DNA of 64,000 nucleotides from Artemisia argyi (lineage: Eukaryota > Streptophyta > Magnoliopsida > Asterales > Asteraceae), in the NCBI GenBank assembly GCA_030686995.1, contig CM060697.1, positions 41,568,959-41,632,958 of the forward strand. Direction: 5' to 3'. Made by a program: the position numbers and the translations under genes. This document shows, piece after piece, positions 22,829 to 34,164 of the stretch. Below the pieces are notes generated by a model. It saw only the letters and a list, made by a program, of their open reading frames with translations. It searched no databases and had not been told where the DNA came from. Each line of letters opens with the position of its first letter. Within the stretch, counting starts at the first letter, position 1.

Positions 22829-24274
22829 TGATAACGCTCTTATTATATATATTTATCATATCTATTATATATTATATATCTATTGAATATCATATTATTT
22901 GTGTAGAATTGGCACTAATCTGGTTGCAGGATTGAACGAGAGAAGGAAGTTAGAAGTATCACTAAAAGGACGATAAAGTAACAAATACAACAAAAGGAAG
23001 GACTTGGAATGAAAATACAAATACAAAAGACCCAAGTACGCCGGTCTTAGGACTATGTGCGGCATACTTGCTTGGCGGGTAAATGAGATTGAATCTACAC
23101 AAATTACGGCATACTTTCTACGGAGTGCGGCGTACTTATCTTGTCAGTTACAAATATAAAGTTATGATTGCATTCATTATGAGGCTGATCATTTGTCCTC
23201 AATTACTAAACTATGGAGTTAAGCTAGGTCAAAGAAGCCTATATATTGTGACCTACGAATTAGAGAAAAAGCAGCAACAAGAGGGGGTAAAATCTAGTGG
23301 TAGGGAAAGCATACAAAGTGATATTGGTGAACTCATACCAAGTTCACCATATGAAGGTTTCATTGTAATCCTATTTCTGTGACAGAGGGTAGGAGAACGA
23401 GTCAAGAGAGTTATCTTTGTGGAATCATTTGTTCTTTCGTTGTAATCACATTGGTACAGTTCTCTATTTCTACAAACTATATTTATGAAATCTATTTTGA
23501 ATGATATGTGTTACGTTACCTATATAATGTAGTAGTTTTTCTTATGTTTATTTGGGTGATGTAGTTATGTGGTTGTTTTCATTATCATGTAAGCTTGCTA
23601 TTTGATACTATGCTTAAGTTTAATTGATGAGATTATGTTTGGATCATTATTGAATGTTTGATGTATCTCTGTGGTAGAAGTAGGTCGAAAGTGTCTATCA
23701 CTTTGGAATTATTTCAAGGTGTTTGTCTATGGCAACTTGGTGTTTACCTTGTAGAAATTGGTAGACAAAATGTTTATCAACCCATCCATGATCTTGTTTA
23801 ATGCCTTAAGCTTATCTCATGTCTAACGAACTTGATGAGGAAATTATCTTATGTATACTTCTATTATGAACCATCCTTAATGCATTTGATATATTGAGAA
23901 TTATAGGTTGAAAGGGATTCTTAATATGTTAGATAGTTATTTGTAGGAGTGATCACTAGTCATCCCATGCTAATATATCTTATTCATGATTGCTTGCTCA
24001 TCATTTACATGTCTTCTTCCATGTTTCTCAGCCTAAATAAACATAACTTTAATCATATAAACAAACAATCTAAATTACCAGTCTTTGGATAAGTGACAAT
24101 CTAGGAACTTTACTTTGAAACAATTGCTAACTTGGTTTTTCTACAATCTCTTGGGACGACCTGGTCTTACCTAAACCTTTACTATAAACGGGGGTTATAC
24201 TTTACCCATGCTTTTATATATTACGGAAATTAGTGAAATTAGTATTATAAATTTAAAGCTTTTGAAACACATCA
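22829..24274 (+). repeat. Element D 5' LTR (1446 bp)
   Basis: Begins TGATAACGCTCTTATTATAT and ends GAAACACATCA, a few bases before the PBS. It contains AAGTACGCCGGTC and GTGCGGCGTACTT-type motifs at about 23035-23140, which recur after the PBS. The 88-100-codon ORFs in it show no domain and are ignored. Confidence 0.7.
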
Positions 24275-24281
24275 AAGTTTT

Positions 24282-24300
24282 TGGCGCCGTTGCCGGGGAT
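24282..24300 (+). promoter_or_regulatory. Primer binding site, tRNA-Asp
   Basis: TGGCGCCGTTGCCGGGGAT, a long match to the 3' end of plant tRNA-Asp as used by Athila/Tat elements. Long complementarity makes this one of the firmest calls in the window. Confidence 0.9.
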
Positions 24301-25052
24301 TGGCATTGATAAAATCAGGTTGGTTAAGTGTTTTGAGACTTTTTACAAACATAGCCGTACAGTTTTCTGGCAAACTGAATCAAAAATTTGCTTTCTGAGA
24401 CTGAGCGTACGCCGCACTTTGTGCGTCGTATTCTCTAGAAAAATTTAAAACTACGCTGGTTTTACTTTCTAAACCGCCGTACTTTTTGGAAAATTTCACA
24501 ATGTTTACCGAGACAAAATCAAACCAAAACAAAAACTTTCTAATGCTTAAATTCAAGGCTGAGAACATGAGAATTGCTTTTTATGTGCCTTTTGTAATTG
24601 GATTGATGCATTTGTTAATATATTATGACTCATCAAAAATACAAAAATATTTGCTTATTTGGTTAATTAGACATTTTCTTGTTTTTAATTGTTAATGCAT
24701 AATAATAATCTGGACTATATGTTTAAATAAAATTCTAAGATAGTCTGAAAACTACAAAAAATTTAAAACTGTAAACAGGGGAAGTACGCCACACTTGTTC
24801 TCAAGTACGTCGGTCTTTCCTGGGGATTTTCGAAACAATATCAAAATTAAAAGGGAAGTACGCCGCACTTGTTTACAAGTACGTCGCACTTTTATGACAA
24901 AATGTTCACAGAAGACTTTGATCTTGTTTATTATGATCAAACCAATCCATCTTTTGATTTCTGAATGTTTACTGATGTTATTGGAGTGGAAAATATCATT
25001 AAGTTTTGTTTGTACTAACATACTAATGGTTTACTTCATGTTATGTTTTCAA
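24301..25052 (+). other. Element D leader with GTACGCCGCACTT motifs
   Basis: No credible coding. The motif AAGTACGCCGCACTT and variants (GTACGTCGCACTT, GTACGCCACACTT) occurs at about 24406, 24783, 24803, 24857 and 24877. Four of them are arranged as two pairs of similar spacing. The same motif family is in the D LTR. Confidence 0.5.
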
Positions 25053-26055
25053 ATGTTAGAAATGGAACTAAATTCGAGTATTGGACGTATGTGTCTTGAT
25101 AAGGGAAATTCTCTTGCTGAGAATAACCATGTGGAGAGTATAGGAAACTGGGATGGAGATAGCACTTGGGACACAACAGACAGTGGAAAACAAAAGGAGG
25201 TGAAAGCTTACACTTTCTTTAGAATGGAAAAGGAAGATGGTACTTGGGAAAGATACATGACACCTTGCTATGTGGAAGGTGTGAATGCTTTTGATGGGGT
25301 AACTGATTTGGATTGTGACAAAAATTTTGTTTCTCAAGAGGTGGTGATTGAAAAGAAATGGAAGTACAATAAGCTAGCTACTGGGGACAAAAAACTTGAT
25401 AAAAAGTTGTTGGTGAATTTAGAAATAGAAATATATGTGGTCAAATTTTATGTGAATCCGGAAGAGGATGATGTTGAACCTACTGTGATACTTGGTAGGG
25501 ATTTTCTTAGGCAAGCTAGTGCCATTGTAAACCTACAACTTGGCCTAATAACCCTTTGGACGGAACCACCCGTGTATGATTTAGAGGATTAAGAGCTAGA
25601 TGCTTTGCTAGCTAATTTCTTAGTTGAAGAACTTCCACCCCTCCCACCAAACCTCGATGATTTCCCAAACTATGTATGCAACATGGGAAAAAGCTCTAGA
25701 AACAAAAACGAACAACAAAAAACCTATAAAATGACCTATGATGATGAAGGTCCATCACTAACCGTAAACCATGCAAAAACACAAGAAGAGTTGACTAGGG
25801 AAGAGTTTGAAAGAGACGTGCTAGAAAAAGTGATACTACTCATTGAAAAAAGACCCATTATAGAAAACTTGAAAAACTTAGACAAACATAAAATGATGCT
25901 TGATAGTGTGTTAATTGATAGGCTTAAACTTGATGGTGAGGTAACTAATGAGGAAGAGCATGATTTGGCTAAAGAAGTGGTTAAGGAGCATAAGTTTATG
26001 AAAGAATGAGAAGATCCGGGTTGTTTCATTTTACCTATTTTTTTGGAAGGGAAAC
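25053..26055 (+). pseudogene. Element D gag-protease relic, first part
   Basis: Two open stretches in different frames. 25053-25592 ends with TVILGRDFLRQASAIVNLQLG, resembling the C-terminal fold of a retropepsin or a pepsin-like repeat. 25605-26009 holds EGPSLTVNHAKTQEELTREE and KHKMMLDSVLIDRLKLDGE, a segment I know upstream of the protease in composite-plant Athila-like elements. An in-frame TGA at 26007-26009 is followed by coding up to FLEGK at 26054, where element E is inserted. The frame continues at 29681 with the protease active site. Particle and protease functions are lost. Confidence 0.6.
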
Positions 26056-26566
26056 TGTTAGGAATTATACTTAAGTTGATATAGACAAAATATGAAAGAT
26101 AAAGGACTTATGATGACAAAAGTGAAGAATGCAAAAGACAAAGGACTTGCTTTACAAAGAAGTTATTTCAATATAGTCCTTCGTAGTATTTTGTAACCCT
26201 AGTTCTCTATTATATAAAGAGAATACAGGGAATAGGTTTATTCATGTATGTCACAATGTAAACCTAGAAAGGTGTGTGTGTGTGTAGAGACGTTTTATGG
26301 GAAAATGTCTAGGGTGATTAGTGTTAAGCCTCAACGATCTTAGATCGCTGTTAGAGTGTAACCGTGCTACACTTGATCACGTAGCATTGGGGCTTTGGTG
26401 TATGTTAGAGTAGAGATGATGACGAGAAACCTTGTTTATAATAGTGTTCTTATTCCGCTATGTTTTATCATGTGAACATTATTATTCTTAGATTAAGACT
26501 TAATCAGTCTTGAGCCAAAACGGTCCTAGAAACTATCTTTATTGTGGCGTTACTTAGTTTCTAACA
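26056..26566 (+). repeat. Element E 5' LTR (511 bp)
   Basis: TGTTAGGAATTATAC...TTTCTAACA, with TGTTAG/CTAACA ends. TATA box TATATAAAG near 26211-26219. The palindrome CGATCT-T-AGATCG lies near 26335-26347, and a (TG)n run near 26273-26285. Confidence 0.85.
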
Positions 26567-26568
26567 AG

Positions 26569-26580
26569 TGGTATCAGAGC
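26569..26580 (+). promoter_or_regulatory. Primer binding site of element E
   Basis: TGGTATCAGAGC, two bases after the LTR, an exact initiator-tRNA-Met PBS core; ACAGG follows. Confidence 0.85.
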
Positions 26581-29186
26581 ACAGGTTTGCTTGTGATTTA
26601 GGGATCTTACAAGGTTTGGTTTGTCGAAAAATGAAGAAAACAAGAAAAAAATTCGTCACTGGTTCGTATTTTCACAACTCACTGCAGGTCAGTTTTCAAA
26701 CAACGATATCTCCTTCGTTAACCGTTGTATCGGGCTGAAATTTTTACTGGAGGTTCTAAACATGTCAAGGAAGAGGTTCACAGGAGGGATCTTCGATCTG
26801 AGCTTCCAATAAAAAGATAAAAATTCTCGAAAATTGCTGCAGAGAGAGGTATATAATTTCGAATTTTTAGGGTTTTCATGATTCAACTTCTTGATTTTGG
26901 TTCAATTCTTGTTAATTCATCATGGAAGTTGAGCATATGCTGTTAGTTATCGATTGTACGCTTTAGTGAGTAGATTTGAAGGTGCATATTGATAGCTTAG
27001 GGTTTCTTGAATAAAGATATGTTCATACTTGTTTGTGTAAGGAAACCTTAATTAAAAACCCTAACTGATCATTGTTGCTGCTGTTTGATTGAATTCGAGT
27101 ATGTTGTTTTTGGTTTGGTAAAAGAAAAGAATGGAGATAACAAGTGGGCAAACCCTAATCGACATACTTGAGTCTACTGTTTATTTGAGTAAGGGCACTC
27201 ATGTTATGTCAAATATGGTCTACTGGTGGTATCTATCATTAATGACTGAGGTTATTGATTTTACATGTTACCACTGCTACACTTAACATTTCCACTGCCA
27301 GTTATTCATTTCCACTTCTAAGCTTATTTTTCTACTGGTTGTTGACTGCTACGTTTCCACTGCTCGTTATGTCTGCTGTTCATTGCATTGATATACAAGA
27401 GTTGAATTTGTTTGTGATGGTCGACGACAAAGGTATGTTGTAGGTAGCATATTGAAACTCTCGTACTAATTGATAAGTGGGAACAGTTAATAGATGGTGA
27501 AGTGCATAATAATAGCTATCTATTCATGTGGATTTAATGATTGGTAAAGGTGAATTCTATAACACCTCGTATTACAAAGAAATATGGTGACATTCTTTGT
27601 ATCTCTTGGACGATGTGTGGTTCCTGGTTGTAAGATTTATGATTTCTCATTGATTGGTTATATTTTTAAAGGTGATCATGGGTCGGTGGAGCTAAGGTGC
27701 TAGTGGTTCTATCTCAATGAAGTGTCTTTATCAATTGTTCGACACTGCTCCTTGATTCTTTGATACTTACATAATCTGATTGGTGGTATTCATCACGTGA
27801 TGACTGAGTTTGTGGGACAATGATATCCTCATGGGATGGTATTTATTATTAAATTGGTCAGTGGTGCGTTTCAATTGTATAAGTACAAGGTCGGTGAAGC
27901 TTTAATATTTATTGGTTGGATACTTTATAAACCTCGTACCTATTTAATGTGGGATTAAATTTGTTGATTGATCATGACATCATGGGTTGGTATATAGAAT
28001 TAAATCTTTTGCAAAGATCATAGGTTGGTTTGACTTTATTCGTTTGCAAAGAATTCATAGCAGGTATTATTAAATTTGAGTTAGTCGATGTGTGGGACTG
28101 AATGTTAAACAATCATTATCTGATCATGGGTTACCTCATAATATTTAATGCTCATGGCATCTGATTGGTGAACTTTACATGTTGTACGATGTGGATTTAA
28201 TAAAGATCAAAAGTACTGCTGGGCTTTAATTTAAACTACTGCTGTGTTTATGATTCTGCTGCTCGGTTTTATTGTTTAAGGGGAAGAAGCTTCAAGTTTT
28301 GTTCGACTTGGTTGATTAATTGATTGGAGATTTGGAACAGGTTGGTTCCAACACATGCACAAGGGAAGACACACACAGAAGGATGATTTTTTATTTTGAT
28401 TTATTGGTTCTTAACAGATTCAAAAGGCTCATTTTTATTGTTTAATTGATTACGAAGAAAGGTTTTTATCACCTATTTGATGATGAAGAGGAGTTTCACA
28501 GGTTTGTGTTTTATCATACCTTTTCAGTTGGAGGTAACTTGTTCGTTCGTTCAGGTGACTACGAATTGACAAACACTTGAAGGAGTTACGTTATTGTGCT
28601 CAGTGTTTATTGTCAAGAGATTGCGATCTCCCTATACGTTAAGTATACGTTCGAAGTCAATTTTAATACAAGATATAAGGCACAAGTTTGGGTGGTTCTA
28701 CTTCAGCATCAAGTTGGTAATACTTAGTTTTCTTCAACAGTGATCATTACATAGAGCCTACATCTTTCAAATGGTTAACATATGGGTTTTAGGGGAAGCT
28801 TACGTGTTTAAATGTTTAAACATTTATATGCTACATCGAGGTGAAGGTTTTTACAACTGCTAGTTGTTATTACTACTACTAGTTTTGATTTCTATTGTTT
28901 CAAGTTCATTTAAAGATGCGGAGAACTTAATTGTGGGCGACTTTGAAACATTGGAAAGATGAATTGGACGTGTAATATTGATTTGTGGTTGTGAAGATCA
29001 AGGTTGCTTACATTTGTCCCCTATTTGATGATGACAAAAAGGGGAAGAAGAATACTTGGAAGCTGCAACTTGAAGATCCTTGGTGATATAGCATGGTTTA
29101 AGGGGAAGTTCGATTATCTTTCATATATACTAGCTTCAGGGGAAGTTCGTGATTACTTGGTTTTGTCATATCAACTAGGGGAAGAT
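26581..29186 (+). other. Non-coding interior of element E
   Basis: About 2.6 kb, T-rich, no gag or pol. 27270-27365 holds several CCACTGCT or CCACTGCC motifs also found in element J. It ends with a PPT, CTAGGGGAAGAT (29175-29186), and GGGGAAG recurs at several other places in the last 400 bp (28795, 29041, 29103, 29141). Confidence 0.6.
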
Positions 29187-29679
29187 TGTTAGGAATTATA
29201 CTTAAGTTGATATTGACAAAATATGAAAGATAAAGGACTTATGATGACAAAAGTGAAGAATGCCAAAGACAAAGGACTTGCTTTACAAAGAAGTTATTTC
29301 AATATAGTCCTTCGTAGTATTTTGTAACCCTAGTTCTCTATTATATAAAGAGAATACAGGGAATAGGTTTATTCATGTGTGTCACAATGTAAACCTAGAA
29401 AGGTGTGTGTGTGTGTAGAGACGTTTTATGGGAAAACGTCTAGGGTGATTAGTGTTAAGCGTCAACGATCTTAGATCGCTGTTAGAGTGTAACCATGCTA
29501 CACTTGATCACGTAGCATTGGGGCTTGGGTGTATGTTAGAGTAGAGATGATGACGAGAAACCTTGTTAGCAATAATAAAGATGTTTTGTTTATTCCACTG
29601 CGTACATGTTCTTTATCTTTATTATTGTGTAATCCCTAGATGAAGTCTAAACAACCTTGAGCTAAAACGATCTATAACA
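29187..29679 (+). repeat. Element E 3' LTR (493 bp)
   Basis: Matches the 5' LTR with about eight substitutions over its first ~370 bp, then diverges from ...GAGAAACCTTGTT onwards, ending ATCTATAACA. It is followed by the TSD GAAAC. Confidence 0.8.
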
Positions 29680-30416
29680 GAAACTCACTTACAATGCATT
29701 AGTAGACACCGGATCAAACATAAACATGATGCCATATCGTATTTATGCACTTTTGGAGAGAGGAAAATCACGTCCTAAAGTTGATAAAGTGAAATTACTA
29801 GACCACTCTAGTGCGGAAACTATGGGACGTTTACTTAATGTCCTTTGCCAAATTGGTACCAACACCATTCTTGCCAATTCTTAATTTTTGATGTGCCCAT
29901 TGATAAAGATGTACCATTGGTTGTCGGGAGAAGTTTCATGAATACTCTTGGAGCTATAATGGACATGAGACATAATAGGATAAGTGTGTTTGGAGGGCAT
30001 TACACGGTTGTGCCCATGAAGAAGAAGGAGGAAGAAAGTGATAGTGACGAGGATGATGATGAGTATTCTCCAAAAAAAGATGAGAATGGGAATCCATTTT
30101 ATGGACCTGTTTATCCAAGCTATATGGAATGTGAAGATGCTTTGGATCGTGCTCTTGGTGAGCAAGACTATTTGAACCCATTTCGTGATGTTTGTGTTTG
30201 GAAAAAGTTGGTAGGATTCCTTGGAGCACTGCCCGTTTCTTTAACTAATAATGACTGGACACCTAACTATTCGGGGGGAAATGTGAAAGTCAAAGGAGTT
30301 AGGAAGTGGCACGTTAACGTTAAGATTGTGGATCCATTTGGGAATACCTTTGAAAGAGGTTACGAGACTAAGAAAACTGGAAGGAAAGTTTTAGGGGAGT
30401 ACAAGCTGAGTGATGT
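29680..30416 (+). pseudogene. Element D protease relic, second part
   Basis: Resumes the frame broken by element E. LVDTGSNINMMPYRIY (from about 29699) is a retropepsin active-site loop with intact D-T-G. A frameshift near 29880 moves to the frame ending with FLIFDVPIDKDVPLVVGRSF, the C-terminal protease half. An acidic EEESDSDEDDDE tract follows (30025-30060), then a conserved tail with NPFRDVCVWKKLVGFLGALP up to about 30416, where the element F LTR begins. RT would follow in an intact element. It is not functional because of E, the frameshift and truncation. Confidence 0.65.
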
Positions 30417-30949
30417 TGTAACACCCCCAAAATACCGCAGCGGAAGACTGTGTCATTGGGGTGCTACTTCATAATACAAAGTACAAGTTATAGAAAACGA
30501 ACTCTAAATGAGACGTTTTGAAAAGTTACCATTCGATTAATGAATTCAAAGTTATAAACATGAGATTTCAAAGTATGATACATAAATGTATACAAAATGT
30601 TTTGAATGGTAAATGATAAAAGCGTAAGTCTTCAGAATATGCAGCTTGACTCTAAGTTCCACGCACTAGCTATCGCCTTACTAACCTGAGATAAACATGC
30701 TAAAGTGTCAACACAATGGTTGGTGAGTTCATAGAGTTTGTCATCAAACAGTTGAAAAGCCTAAAAAAATGTTCACACAGCAAAGGCATTGAGAATCCAC
30801 TCAGTTACAAGTCCCGCCATAAGAGACTTGTAACATGTGTGTTCACAACCCACTGCTAACATATAGTATAATAAAGACATGTATAAGTTCATCAAAACAA
30901 TTAAGCAATTAATAGTGAGTCTCTACTTCATCTCCGAAGACCTCACTTG

Positions 30950-31045
30950 GGAGCCAATTCCCAAAGACAACTGGGAGCCACTTCCCAAAGAAAACTGGGA
31001 GCCACTTCCCAAAGATATAAGTTTACTGGGAGCCACTTCCCAAAG
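30950..31045. repeat. LTR minisatellite, four units
   Basis: Four copies of GGGAGCCACTTCCCAAAGA with spacers of 3-12 bp. Each unit can form a short GGGA/TCCC stem. The partner LTR has five units at 34698-34826. Confidence 0.8.
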
Positions 31046-31575
31046 ATAAAAGACAGACATGTATGTATGAAATCAAGTATAATGCCATCAAGTATAAGAC
31101 AATCAAGTATAAATGCTTTCAGTATTTGTACAAGTAAGCAAGTAGTTGAGCATGTATCCCCCCCAAGAGTTAAAACAAGTACGAAAAGAGTAGGGGCTAT
31201 GACTCACCTTAAGCTTATGTAATGAGAAATGAAAGTGGTAGTCGAATCGCGAAAGTCTTTAAGCGCAGCCTATAATAGAACGTTGCGACTTAGGTTTGGA
31301 GTAACGTCTAAGAATATGAAGAATTGCCCATATATGTCTTGCATAATGTTCATGATGTAGTACTTAGTATATAGTGTAAGTATTTGAATATAAATGGTTT
31401 ATGAAACATGTATAGGTTGTACATCTCTTACTACCGTTCGGGCCGACATAATTCAGAAGTCATGGAGTAAACGTTCGAGGAGCCAGGACACTTTAACTCG
31501 TAAATCTACAACTCGTCTCGATGGCTTACTCAATGAACTCCTCACATGAGGCTCCCTACTATTGTAGTATTTGAT

Positions 31576-31578
<3 letters not shown>

Positions 31579-31659
<81 letters not shown>
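31579..31659. repeat. (AT)n microsatellite, 81 bp
   Basis: Uninterrupted AT run in the F 3' LTR, bounded by TTGATAAC and AAGCTTTGATC. The same flanks occur at 35358-35451 and, inverted, in element G. Confidence 0.95.
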
Positions 31660-31661
<2 letters not shown>

Positions 31662-33472
31662 CTTTGATCTTTAAAAGTTATATGGTCTTTAGCCGTGGCT
31701 TTGCCGTGACTTTGGTCATGTTACCATGGTCTTGAGACTCAACCTTGGCTTTAGCCATGGTTGTGGTCTTGGCTTTAGGTCATTAGACCTCTTGGTCTCA
31801 TCTAATTATAATGATTATATAGTAACTTTGGTACTTAAAACGGGCTGTTAAGAATTTGAAGAAAATTATCACTCAGAAAGCATTTTCAGGGCTCGAGCTT
31901 CTTTGATCCTGAACGAAAACGTCGTTCCGGACAACTTTCGTGTTTTAACTTTTTGATGAATCGGACTAGAAGTGGGACTTTCAAAATGGCAGAATGCAAA
32001 CAGTAGGGTATTGGCAGTTTCGGCGTTTTGGTTTCGCTAACTTCTTATGGCCGTATCTTTTGACTCGTGTACTCGTTTTGGGTGATTCAAATTGCTATGT
32101 TTTCCTTGTTAAGTCCTTTTTAACAGTAAGTAAATTTCAAATATCAAAGTTATACTATTTTGGTCGTGGTTCTCCATAAAAGTCACTAGTTTGCTTGTTT
32201 TCTTGTCATAAGTTAACATATGTATACCAATACTTGTTTTATCCATTTTTAAACATCATGAACACAATATCAAGAACATATATAGCATGAAAGGAACACA
32301 AAGAGCATGAAAATGATAATTAAGCAAGGAAGTGTATTAGAGTTCTTACAACTTTTGGCCTTAATGAAAAGGGAAACTAGGACAAGAACTAGGAACTAGG
32401 AACTAGGAACTAGGACTTTGATTGAATAAGCTTTCCTCCACTTTAGCAACCCTTCTACCCTTGTATTCTTGAATGATTTGTGATGAAGGTTTAGGTGACT
32501 TGAGTGGATCTAAACTCAAGAGAATCACCAAGAGTTTCTAAGGATTGGAAGTAGTTTGATTACCTAAACCCAAGCTAGGGTTTCTATGTTTGATGTTGCA
32601 CTTGATTCTTGCATGAAACTAGGAAGTAAACTAGCAAATGGAAGGGTGTTGGTGTGTGTTGTGGCGTACAAAGAAAGGAGAGGGGGTTTTTATAGTGAGT
32701 TGAGGAGGTTAGGAAGGTGTTAGGAAGTTGCCTAAACTTGGAGGCCAAGTTGTACACTTGTAATGATCTAATGAACCCTTGGTGACCAAGTTTGCTTAAT
32801 ATACAAGTATCCTAAAGTCCAAGGCTTACACCAAGCCACCAAGGCTTGGTGAATCATCATATACACGTTCATATGATGGGAGGAGTGACTAGGTACTTAA
32901 ACTTGGTATTATCTAGCTTACGGAGTGAGTTTTGTCCCGGTAATCGCTAACGGTAAGTCATTAAGTCATGAAACTTAAAATCGGGTATCCTAAAAATATG
33001 AAACTTATAAATATGTTAGAACTTATCAATATAACCTATTTTAGCATATTTAATGAGTGACAAGTTCTATTGGGTTGCTTAAACGCTGCTAAAACTGGAA
33101 ACGCGGGTCTAAAACGCGTAATTCGCGTAAAACGCTGAACTGGAAAACGTAAAATTCCAAAACTTTTGGAATTGTCCTAAAATGAGAGAAAATCATATTT
33201 CTATTGTTTATAATGTTTTATGGACATATCGGGATGCTGGAATGACGTTTAAACCTAAAAGTAAATCTCGGACACGGCTTTGTGATTTTTGCAGAAATGA
33301 TCCGACGAGCGTCAAAGTCTCGGATTATCTTTAAAATAGTTTAACTTACGAGAATATGAAATAAAAATTTCTGAGATGAATAGTGAAAAGTGAATAGTAA
33401 AAAGTGAATAGCAAAAAGTGAATAGTGAAATTTTCGGGAATAAAAGTTAACCTGAAATTGCGAATTGTTACA

Positions 33473-34164
33473 GTCTCTACCCCTTAAGGAGAACTTCGTC
33501 CCGAAGTTCAGTTGATGTTAAATACTTATGATGTGTCTAAGAGAATTTGGGATTTCAGGATCTCTAAAATAGTGGTGTTCACTCTAATTCGTCTAAGGTT
33601 GTGGTTAAGGAGTCGTATCGGACAATTAAGCCCACTTATTTATAACACATTACTTACATAAAGAAGCGTCCAAATTTATGTAAGTAAGGGATCATAAACT
33701 TATGGTTCGGTGATTTACAATTTCTTTATTTAAATGAAGAGGCGTCCCAATCCATTTAAATAAGGAGATTCTAAATCATCCTACTTAAGAATTTCCGACA
33801 CAAAAATCCGCCTTTTGAGGCCGATAGTAAGATAATCAAGTCATCAAATCCCTAAAGCTAAGCAATAATATTATTTAACTCAAATCTTGTGTCTCATCAA
33901 ACAAGAACTGTCACAATATCAAGTTAAATAATTAGTTATTACTGAGCTCCATGTTTTTAATGACTCGGCTAATCTCTGGGGTTCCTTATAATACTAAAGT
34001 CACATCATCTAACAGCGTGGGACTAAACCAATAACTAACAAAAAGCATACGCGTATGTAGTGTGTGTAAGGTAAATAAAGAGGAGAGTCCTAACGTATAT
34101 AGCAGTTATAGCCTAGGTACGAAATGCAACCTAGTTCTCTATAACCAAGGCTCTGATACCAATC
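33473..34164 (-). other. Interior of element F with PBS and PPT
   Basis: On the minus strand it starts with the PBS ATTGGTATCAGAGCC (34163-34149) and ends with the PPT AAGGGGTAGAGAC (33485-33473) next to TGTAAC. It has no coding. The 33600-33850 part is homologous, inverted, to the start of the element H interior (40320-40500), so both keep the same leader. Confidence 0.8.

Larger units (their letters stand above)
26056..29679 (+). mobile_element. Element E: complete non-coding copia-type retrotransposon
   Basis: 3624 bp flanked by the perfect 5-bp TSD GAAAC (26051-26055 and 29680-29684). LTRs 26056-26566 and 29187-29679, PBS 26569-26580, PPT just before 29187. The 2.6-kb interior has no ORF over 70 codons with any recognisable motif, so it must use proteins made elsewhere. 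It interrupts the protease frame of element D between Gly-Lys and Leu-Thr. The first ~370 bp of the LTRs is almost identical but the last ~120 bp is not (see findings). Confidence 0.85.
22829..30416 (+). mobile_element. Element D: Athila/Tat-like Ty3 element, 5' part
   Basis: A 5' LTR (22829-24274), a tRNA-Asp PBS (24282-24300), a leader, and a decayed gag-protease region (25053-26055, resuming 29680-30416). Copia-type element E is inserted in the protease with a clean TSD. RT, integrase and the 3' LTR are absent because element F begins at 30417. The tRNA-Asp primer is characteristic of Athila/Tat clades. Confidence 0.7.
30417..33472 (-). repeat. Element F 3' LTR (3056 bp)
   Basis: Contains, in plus coordinates: a GGGAGCCACTTCCCAAAGA minisatellite (30950-31045, four units), an (AT)n run (31579-31659), a TATA box on the minus strand (TATAAAAA, 32694-32687) followed by a C-run, a GGAACTA repeat (about 32387-32413, four units) and AAAAGTGAATAGT repeats (33379-33432). 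The short ORFs in it are spurious. Confidence 0.8.

Noticed and set aside
24282..24300. tRNA gene at tRNA-like sequences
   Set aside because: Only the 18-19 bases complementary to the tRNA 3' end are present, next to an LTR, so these are primer binding sites.
24795..26029. D region ORFs as a host gene
   Set aside because: Position between a tRNA-Asp PBS and a D-T-G protease, and the retroelement-like C-terminus, make a gag-protease relic far more likely.
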